Source: Calliopum simillimum
Lineage: Eukaryota; Arthropoda; Insecta; Diptera; Lauxaniidae
Assembly: GCA_951812925.1 (NCBI GenBank)
Contig: OX638369.1
Location: 26,244,533-26,308,532, forward strand
Direction of reading: 5' to 3'
DNA length: 64,000 nt
A program made the translations under genes and the position numbers. The notes below the pieces were generated by a model that had not been told where the DNA came from, ran no database searches, and was given only the letters and a program-made list of their open reading frames with translations. Shown here in pieces: positions 56,483 to 64,000 of the stretch. The number at the start of each line of letters is the position of its first letter. Position 1 is the stretch's first letter.

Positions 56483-57295
56483 TTTTTATACCCTACACCC
56501 AGGGTATATTCACTTTGTCCTTCGGTTTGTAACGCAGAGAAGGAGGCGTGGCAGATATAGAAAAGTATATATATTCTTGATCAGCATCACCTCCTGAGTC
56601 GATATAGCCATGTCCGTCTGTCTGGCTGGGTGGCTGGCTGGCTGGGTGGCTGGCTGGCTGTGTGTTGAAATACACTTTTTGGGAAAACTAAGCAAGATAA
56701 TTAAATGAAATTTGGTACACTGCCTCCATAGCCAAAGATAGCTCGGGGGATTGAAAATGAGCGAAATCGGTCAACGGACATGCCTACCGCCCATACAAAC
56801 AATATATTCAAAATGCAATTTTAGGAGTATTTTTCACGACAATGCAACTAAAATACGCATAAATACTAAAAATTGTAAGCACAAGCTCTGAAAAAAAAAC
56901 TGAACGAATTCGAACAAGAGGGCGTGGCACCTCCCACATAAGCAAAAGCTTCAAAACGCTATTCTGAAAGCGTTTTTGAGATATTCGAACCAAATTCGAC
57001 TCAGACACTAAGAATCATAAATGAAAGCTCTCAACAAAAATTGGGTGAAATCTGACAAGGGGGCGTGGCACCTCCCATATAAGCAAATGTTTCAAAATGC
57101 TATACTGAAAGATTTTTTTGAGATAATCCAACCAAATTTCACTCAGACACTAAGAACTATAAATGCAAGCTCTGAGCAAAAGCTGGGTGAACTCGGACAA
57201 GAGGGCGTGGCACCTCCCATATGAGCAAAATTTCAAAAATACAGCAGTGTAGGGTATTTAATGTTTAGTCAGGCCAAAGGCTACACCCTTACTAG
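56483..57295 (+). mobile_element. DINE-1-like (Helitron-related) element, 813 bp
   Basis: The start TTTTATACCCTACACCCAGG, then GTATATTCACTTTG, resembles DINE-1/INE-1 5' ends (TATACCCT...AGGGTAT hairpin). It continues with GCAGAGAAGGAGGCGTGGCA, TATATATTCTTGATCAGCAT and GAGTCGATATAGCCATGTCC followed by GTCTG, the diagnostic core, then a GGCTGGCTGG microsatellite. Three units of about 142 bp with GGGCGTGGCACCTCCCA(C/T)AT start near 56917, 57059 and 57200. The 3' end has a GCCAAAGGC hairpin and TTACTAG followed by T. No coding capacity. Its small frames are artefacts. Confidence 0.82.
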
Positions 57296-57299
57296 TGTT

Positions 57300-58275
57300 T
57301 TAATAATCTGGTTTATTAAACAAAAATTCAACAAACCTCTGTGTTCGCACTAGCACGTTTGGCTAATTTACTTGGCTTATTCGCACTTTTTCACTCATTT
57401 TTTCACATAGTTTGATGTTTAAACTTATTTTTAAAGTTTTTAATATAATTAATCTAAAGCAATTTGATAATTTTGTTGCATTGTATTTTATGCATTTTAA
57501 TTAATAATGTATTAAATAATTTTTGGTACTTTTTGGAAACTTTTAGTACTTTTTTGGTATTTTTGGTACAAAATAGAAAACGCTCATTTATCATTCCTGG
57601 TACAACGTAAAGTGAAACGTAAACAAAATAAAAACATGTCGTCACTGTTTACTTTTCGTGTTTCTCTTTGTGCTTCAGCTGTATAACCGCGCATATTGTT
57701 GCAGTTAATATTCAAAATTTGAATTAATGTTACCTGGCTTAAAGGAAACGTAATAAAATAATTTAAATTTTGTGCAAATCTACACACAAATACCTTTTTA
57801 ATAGTATAAAATTCAATGTCGTACTACATTTTTAACATGGTAAAAAAAGAGTGACAAATTTTTGTCTTGCTTTTTAATTACATTTACCTCATTGTTTTAG
57901 TTAAGTTATAATTTATTATTATTTTATATGTTACAAATTCACTGTCAAATAATGTTATGCTAATTTGTAAGATATGAAATCTTGTAGCATATGGTAAATT
58001 TTATTCAAATAAATGAAATGAAATGAAAAATTAATACATAGAATTGATATATCAAAAAAAAAAACTGTTTCGTAATATCTCGGTATCTTCAAATTAAGGG
58101 TTGCAATGGCTTAAATAGCATTGTCATGTTGAAACTTGCTTAGTTTTCTATGTGGTTTATTTGAGACCAACTAAAATTTCCCATAGATACAAATCGAAAA
58201 TCTCTTTATATGTTAGCCTGACTCGGTGCATAACCAAGTATGCAAAAATGGCGCTGAACTCAGTAACAATAAAAT
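57300..58275. other. Non-coding, AT-rich
   Basis: No feature recognised. Small minus-strand frames at 57454-57787 lack motifs. Confidence 0.4.
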
Positions 58276-58279
58276 CATA

Positions 58280-59000
58280 ACTGGTTGAGGAATCCAGAAT
58301 TTAATAGAACTAGGGCATCAATCTGATCTTACTCTCGTTTGGGTTCCAGGTCATAGGAACATTGAGGGTAACGAAAAGGCTGATGAACTAGACTAGCTAG
58401 ACATGGCTTTTCTCTAAGCGGGACACATTCTGAGTGCGTATACACTCCGATAGGTCTGGTGAAGAAAAGGATTTTCTCGCATTTCCTCACCGAGGCAAAT
58501 GTCGGATGGAAAGCTTTAGAAACATCCAGGATTTCCAGACCAATATAGCATTTAACAAATCAAAAACATCAAACCTGCTATCCAGAAATCGTACTGATAT
58601 TGCAAGAATCGCTGCAGTTTGCACTGGGCTATCGGCAAGCATGCCGAAAGGCTGTGTATCCCCTTTAATTCTTTTTGTCGTAGTTGCATGGATGGCAACG
58701 AGAAGGAATCTCTCGAGCATTTTCTCTGCAACTGCCCTCTAGCTAGAGCCAGGCTTAAATCTCTAGGAAAACCCTTTTCCAACGATTTGAGCGAACTTGC
58801 CGAGAAAGGCTCCCTGCTCAACTACATCAATAGAATAGATATAAATATCCTTTACAGTTACTTTTAAATGATATCTAATCCAGACCCTGACAACCCCACC
58901 TACCAGCCAGTCCGATCACTTATGTGGTATAAAAACGGCACTAACAGTGCTACTTAGGTTTAGCATCGTTTTACTAAGCCACCACTCTAAACTAATCCAA
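58280..59000 (+). pseudogene. R1/LOA/Jockey-type retroposon RNase H to 3' end, broken
   Basis: The plus strand reads LTLVWVPGHRNIEGNEKADE (58331-58390), the C-terminal RNase H block with its conserved GNEKADEL. In shifting frames it continues CVYTPIGLVKKRIFSHFLT, NRTDIARIAAVCTG, HWAIGKHAERLCIPFNSFCR and SCMDGNEKESLEHFLCNCPL (finger C-x2-C...H...C-P), and ends ...YINRIDINILYSYF-stop at 58867. It parallels the fragment at 28070-29950 but is less decayed. A presumed 3' untranslated tail with GTGGTATAAAAACGGCACTA follows to about 59000. It lacks the endonuclease and reverse transcriptase, as expected of a 5'-truncated insertion. Confidence 0.88.
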
Positions 59001-59004
59001 TCTA

Positions 59005-60825
59005 ATGCAAAAATGAGCTTAAAGCTTTTGGAAGGCATGGAGTAAAACATTTTCAGATTTTAGTAAAGAGTTTTTTCTTAAATTCCTTGGTGGAGGAGAG
59101 GTTATGGAGTTTGGACAAAGTCGGATTTTTGTAGACAACTTTTGTGAACAACCTCTTAAGCATATGTATAAAATATATATTTTAATGTTTCATCGTTATT
59201 AGTTATTAATTAGCAGAACATTCACCATGTAAATTAAGATTTCATGTCAAAACATTCCGCTAGAAGGCGTAACCAAAATCGTCAAAAACTAAGTACCAAA
59301 TGCAGTGTGGCATGGCCGATTTTATTGATTTGCGAATTTGTTGTTTTGCCGGGACAGCCTTTGCACCAGACGAAATATAGATTTTTTCAACCAACTTTAT
59401 TTCAAAGCTTCATGGTTACTTAAACTTTCTTTAAATGGCATCTTTTTCTTCAAATATGTCACAGTTACCGTAAAATCAGATGCTACTCCTTAGATGTACA
59501 GATATGGATTTGTTTGTTTTAAGCATTTACATACATTTAATATCATTCACTCTTCAGCATACAATGTGCCCCACGTTTTTAAAAGAGTTTGGAGATTTGT
59601 TTTTGAAAATCACGAATAAATTTGACAACCTTTGGCACTGTCATACTTAGTGAAATATCTTTGTATCGTTTTATTTTACCATCTTGAGCTCTTTAAGAGC
59701 CTAAAGGCTGAAGGAAAGTTTTATGCAAATTTCGTTCCGTAGTATAATGTATATGTTGTGCTAAGTAGTTGGAATAACGTAGCGACCATATCTGGCGGCT
59801 TATAAGCTTCTATCATTCATCATTTTCCAACGACTTTGCATAGCCACAGTGAAGACAGGCTATATATCGTCACCTGAAATCGAAAAAGACGTGACAACAA
59901 TTATAGACGTCTGGCTTGAAACTATATCGGGCCATGTTATCTTAATTAAATCCATCATAATCAATCAAAAACTCAGTTTTTTGATTTTAGGTGGTGATAT
60001 ACTAAAAAACATCATTGATTCGGTTAACAGTGGCATGAAGTCATTTGCTTTTCAAAAAGTTTTATATTATTGATTTGAGTCACAATTCAATGCCTTAATT
60101 TGTTTAGAAATTAAAAACAACAGCCAAATATCTTAAGTTATTTGACTTGCAATTAAACTTTCCAAAAGAAGTGCAACTTGCTCAGTCAACCAGACATTTG
60201 ATAATTCGAGAAAATATCACAATAATGCATACAGCTCATATTCAGTCACTTGTTCCAACTTATGGCAAGCGATAAAAATCTAAATTGTACGTACAACCAA
60301 CATCAAATCAGGTACGAGTGCCAAAATAAATAAATAAAAACAAAAAAAAACCACATTAACCTCAACCCAATCCGACGGAAGACACAAAAAATGTCGTCAT
60401 CATCGATGAATTCACATGCCAAATATCATCATCATCATCATCACCTCAGAAGAAATGTAAACAATGGCAACACTTAGAGAAACACAACGGGAGAGTGACA
60501 AAATTTCTTGTACAAATTGCTACAATTTGTATAACAATCGCCGCAGTGCAGTGTTTGTTGGCCCAATGGGACACAATATGAATAAATGCATATAAAGGAG
60601 ACTTTCAAAGAAAGTGTTGCTGCTTTCTTTCAAGGAAATGTAAATCTATATGTACTATAAGTCAACAAGCTGTGCACATGGCTTAGCTACCATAATAATT
60701 GCACCACTTTGCTGTGCAAATGCTAGAAACAAGGTTGGAGGATAAAGTTGATTTTTCGGGGTAGAGTTGCCGCATGATCTGAAAATTATTCAAAAGAAAA
60801 TAAACTCCCTTATCTTACACTTCAT
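59005..60825. other. Non-coding, unique
   Basis: AT-rich unique sequence with an (ATC)7-type microsatellite at 60424-60443 and A tracts near 60342-60351. A 74-codon frame at 59849-60073 lacks recognisable motifs. Confidence 0.4.
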
Positions 60826-60827
60826 AA

Positions 60828-60936
60828 TGGGGGTTATCGTGAATACATATTCCCGGGGAATTTTCTCAGACTGCCGTGTATTCTCTATTGCGATTTAAGA
60901 AAATTCCCCGGGAATCTTGATTCACGATAACCTCCA
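60828..60936. mobile_element. Palindromic MITE, TGGGGGTT ends, copy 2
   Basis: TGGGGGTTATCGTGAAT at the left is mirrored by ATTCACGATAACCTCCA at the right, with CCCGGGGAATTTTCT / AGAAAATTCCCCGGG pairing inside. Same family as 21056-21144. It is nearly a complete hairpin. Confidence 0.8.
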
Positions 60937-60939
60937 ATA

Positions 60940-61795
60940 TGATAATGTGATCTAATACTTTCTGAACTGATACCCCGTAAAATAAGCTCTTTTACAACCG
61001 TTCTTTAGAAAACAGAAAATCTACAAATGAGGCACCCCCATTTTCTACAGAAGTCATTATTGGTAAATAACATTAACATCGATACCTAATAGAAATTTTA
61101 GTGTAAAAGAATGTTTGTAGATTGGGAGAAGGTATTTTAAAGTCGGCAAAAAGAAAGTGATTCTTTTTATAAATTTTTAAAAACTTAAAAAAGAAAACAG
61201 AATCAGAGTTAGACATCCTTTGAGAGGGTAAAGGGGTTAAAAAAATTCAAAGGGGTCTTAAATTCCTGAATTTTTGCGAACAGTTTTATGAACGACATTT
61301 TATAACTTACTGAGATAAATCACGTTCACCCAGCATAATAAACTAACAAGAATTGTTCTCCCTTTTCAAATTCAATTTATCATCAGGAGCCAAAGAATAT
61401 ATGATAACACTTTACCCTATGACGTTTCAGTTAGTCTTAATTGAAATCCTGCGACTTTACGGAATGAACATATATAGAATCCAAAGAAGTGTTCAGTTTA
61501 TCTAGAAAATCAGACATAAAATAAGGACTGCTGATATTAGAATCCCAGAAACAACTTCCCGTAAATGATAGTCTATTATCATTAATAGAGGAAAAAATGA
61601 GGTAAGTCTTTAAAACTACTATGACCTGCATCAATGCGAAAACCATACAAAATTGTTCTAGAAAATCAACCATAGTTAGCTTCATAATATGTTGATGGAT
61701 AGATGATAGTATGTACATTGGCTTTTGTAGGGGCAAAAGATATGTAAGTCTTTGACGATTTATATAAAAGCTTCCCAGTCTACATAAAGCCCCAC
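60940..61795. other. Non-coding or unrecognised
   Basis: A 124-codon minus-strand frame (61437-61811) is long for this AT content but has no motif I recognise. It is left uncalled. Confidence 0.3.
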
Positions 61796-61799
61796 TTTG

Positions 61800-62098
61800 G
61801 GCCAAGACCAAGACGCTGATATTTTTGCAAGACCAAGACTGGTATGGTCTTGGTCTTGCTCACGATATTCGTCAAGGCCAAGACTGCTTCTCAGTCTTTG
61901 TAATTTATAGTTAAAAGTTGTTTCACGCCCGTTTCGAAGATAAAATCATTTCTCAATTTAAGTTTTGACATCTTATAAACCCAACTGCTTTAGAAAAATA
62001 TGGTTTTGAAATTTTGAATACTGAACATCTCTGAAAATTTTTTCTAGACCAAGACCAAGACTGAGAGCAAGATCAAGACCAAGACTCAAAGTGCAGGA
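61800..62098 (-). repeat. Dispersed GGTCTTGG repeat, long form, copy 3
   Basis: Minus-strand counterpart of the copies at 1170 and 54640: TTTCACGCCCGTTTCGAAGA, AACCCAACTGCTTTAGAAAA and ATCTCTGAAAATTTTTTCTA, then GACCAAGACCAAGACTGAG. The left side has AAGACCAAGACGCTGATAT, also seen in the short MITE at 62123. Confidence 0.75.
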
Positions 62099-62122
62099 CA
62101 ATGTCCTGTCATTATTTTACTG

Positions 62123-62257
62123 TAGTGATGAGCAAAATTAGTCTTGATCTTGATTCTTTGTCTTCGTAGTTTTGCGAGACCAAGACCAAGACGCTGATAT
62201 CATTGCAGGATTATGACCAAGACTGCTATGGTCTTGGTCTTGGTTTGCTCATCACTA
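62123..62257. mobile_element. TAGTGATGAGC MITE, 135 bp, hAT-like
   Basis: Inverted ends TAGTGATGAGCAAA and TTTGCTCATCACTA bound GGTCTTGG/CCAAGACC sequence. The flanking octamers TTTTACTG (62115-62122) and TTTCACTG (62258-62265) agree at seven of eight positions, pointing to an 8-bp target duplication as in hAT elements. Confidence 0.85.
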
Positions 62258-62399
62258 TTTCACTGTATGTTTTATATCATTTCTGGTGAGATTTAAAAAA
62301 GCTTCTACTTTAACAAGTCGGATGGATGGATAAGCCTTTTCGCTTGCAGAATTCCCTCTTGAGCTCTCCAGTAGTTGGTAATTCTGTTTTCTTAACAAT

Positions 62400-62640
62400 C
62401 CCAAATTAAGTTATTTTAAAAGCTGTTGTTCACTCCGCAGAATGGTTCTGGGCCAATAAAAGTATTGAGTGCGCCTCTCCCGGCCAAGCAATCTGCTCTT
62501 TTATTGCCTTCATGCTCTTCTTGCCCGGTGTCCAGATTAATGTAGCATCAATCCTCCTGGATAAGACTTGAAGAAGTTCAAAACACTCACCGACAAGCTT
62601 GAGTGTATTGAAAAAGCCATAATGCAACTCCTTATAAATG
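62400..62640 (-). pseudogene. Retroposon RNase H fragment with frameshift
   Basis: The minus strand reads LVGECFELLQVLSRRIDATL, then IWTPG, in one frame, then EEHEGNKRADCLAGRGALNT and FIGPEPFCGVNNSF in another. Together these form the distal RNase H domain of an R1/LOA/Jockey-type polyprotein (V/IWxPGH...EGNxxADxLARxG). One frame change falls right after the WTPG block. Only about 70 residues remain. Confidence 0.8.
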
Positions 62641-62644
62641 GGTC

Positions 62645-64000
62645 TTTTTACTTTTATGTGTAATTAAGTCTTGCTACTTTATTTATAGAATATCTCCTAA
62701 ACTAAAAGTCGTATGAACATAACTTTCAGCTCTTTTTAAAGAAAATTTCCTAAGCTACAGAAATACGGCACAACATTTTTCTGTAGAAGTAATTTTAACT
62801 CATATAACTAACTCTAGAGTTAAATTTGACTCAAAGATCCTATGTGTAAAAAAATCGACATTCAAATAATTTAAAATATATTTATTCAGAAAAATTTAAG
62901 ATTCATTTAGCCTTAAAATTAAATAAAATAAATAATTATCCTAAGCAAAAAACACTTATTTTAAGAAAAAAATAGTTTTCTCCTAAAATGTGACCAATTT
63001 TACCCGAAGACCTTAGGAAGGTTAAAGCAACGCGATTCAACAAAGTGTTCAAATTTCCATTTTGAAATGTATCTAAGCACTTGGCAACCCTAAAAATGCT
63101 TAACAACAAAACTGTTAACAAGGGAGTGTCAAAACAATACAATTAAAACTTTACCCCACTGAGGATAAAAGAAACGACTGCATAACTCTTGAGTAACTTA
63201 CCTCGTTAAGGCCATCCTTTTGGGATCTACAGCAAAGCACAGTATTACATAGCGCACGAAAGCACATGATAGTAAGGTACTATAATGGTTGATTTCAGAA
63301 CAGGAACTCAAGGAAATCAAGGTAGGAAGGTATGGAGGGGGTACAGTAAAAAATGAACTCAACAATAAACAAAAAAGGATTGTTCCATAAGAAGTTGAAG
63401 GTTTGAACACGCGAACAAATTATGGATAGGCGACTTTAAATACAGCGCAATAATGATACATTTTTGTACATCATTTGTTGTGGTTGTTTTTTCATTGGTT
63501 AATTTTGTTGTTTTTGTTTTAATGCAGTCAAGCCGGTTGTTTTTTGTTTAGTCAAATAAAATCAATGAACTAAACAAATTGTTGTATTTAGTTTTTTAAT
63601 GAAATTTAGTTGAATTTTTTGTTTGTAATTTGTTTGCATTTAATGAGTAATTTTATGTAAAAACTTTAATTTTTTTTGTTGTATTTTATTTCATTGAATT
63701 TGCGCCAATGTTGACAAGATACTTGCGGCGTTACTTGTTTCGTATTGAAAAAATTAATTTTTTTGTCGCATATTTGATTTCAAGTGAATCTTTTTGTTTT
63801 TGTTTTTTATTCGATGCTAAGACACATTCAGTCTACACGTTCAGATACATAGCCAGGTATTCAGATACTTTTGTTTACCTGCGCTATTTCTAGTTATTTG
63901 TCTAATAAATAGTAAGCAGCTGTCTAAGCTCCTTCGTTTGTTTGAGCGTATGAATCAGAGCTTTGCAATGTTTTGGAAAAATTTTTGGAGTTTTTTATTT
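62645..64000. other. Non-coding, AT-rich
   Basis: T-rich stretch with TTGTTTTTGTTTT runs (63480-63700). No gene, RNA or repeat family recognised up to the window end. Confidence 0.4.

Noticed and set aside
61437..61811. 124-codon minus-strand open frame
   Set aside because: Length alone is not evidence here. No motif recognised, and another frame of the same strand looks equally protein-like. Left uncalled.

Overview
This window reads as AT-rich nuclear DNA of an insect, most likely a higher fly (Diptera, perhaps a tephritid; this is inference). Pointers to that are spliced genes with short GT-AG introns, mariner and Tc1-type transposase relics, Helitron and DINE-1-like elements, R1/LOA/Jockey-type retroposon tails, abundant CAG/CAA microsatellites, and no bacterial gene organisation. 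There are no operons, rRNA genes, convincing tRNA genes or CRISPR arrays.

Only one host protein-coding gene is well supported: the 3' part of a tandem-repeat galectin on the minus strand (two exons, 52944-54202). Its upstream exons were not found. A second coding-looking relic at 45041-45420 (minus) is unrecognised. Nearly everything else is mobile DNA, repeats, or unique non-coding sequence.

Layout. 1-749: decayed non-LTR reverse transcriptase. 4.36-5.96 kb: GAAT microsatellite running into an array of about 120-bp degenerate repeats. 7.78-8.43 kb: mariner relic. 9.6-11.2 kb: two TIR (terminal inverted repeat) elements. 14.98-15.58 kb and 17.94-18.79 kb: two small Helitrons, the second nested in a TIR element that itself sits in a tandem repeat. 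21.2-22.3 kb: a 1.1-kb minisatellite bounded by MITE-like ends. 26.0-26.9 kb and 32.15-33.3 kb: two long foldback elements. 28.1-29.95 kb: a mariner with perfect ends nested in a retroposon RNase H/tail fragment. 33.5-34.7 kb: two Tc1/mariner-superfamily relics. 37.1-41.4 kb: a cluster of non-autonomous DNA elements, including a piggyBac-type MITE and a hAT-type foldback with a perfect 8-bp target duplication. 42.1-48.2 kb: DINE-1-like copies, a tRNA-like unit, two more TIR elements, and one copy of a 98% identical dispersed repeat whose other copy lies at 39.9 kb. 48.8-55.3 kb: three composite minisatellite repeats around the galectin exons. 56.5-57.3 kb: DINE-1-like element. 58.3-59.0 and 62.4-62.6 kb: retroposon RNase H remnants. 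61.8-62.3 kb: more GGTCTTGG-repeat MITE copies.

The galectin would act alone as a beta-galactoside-binding protein; no gene cluster or pathway is visible. The transposase genes are visibly broken, so the DNA elements would depend on enzymes encoded elsewhere. The most unusual material is the set of families that carry or have grown internal tandem arrays, and the very long inverted repeats. All identifications come from reading motifs by eye, without database searches.
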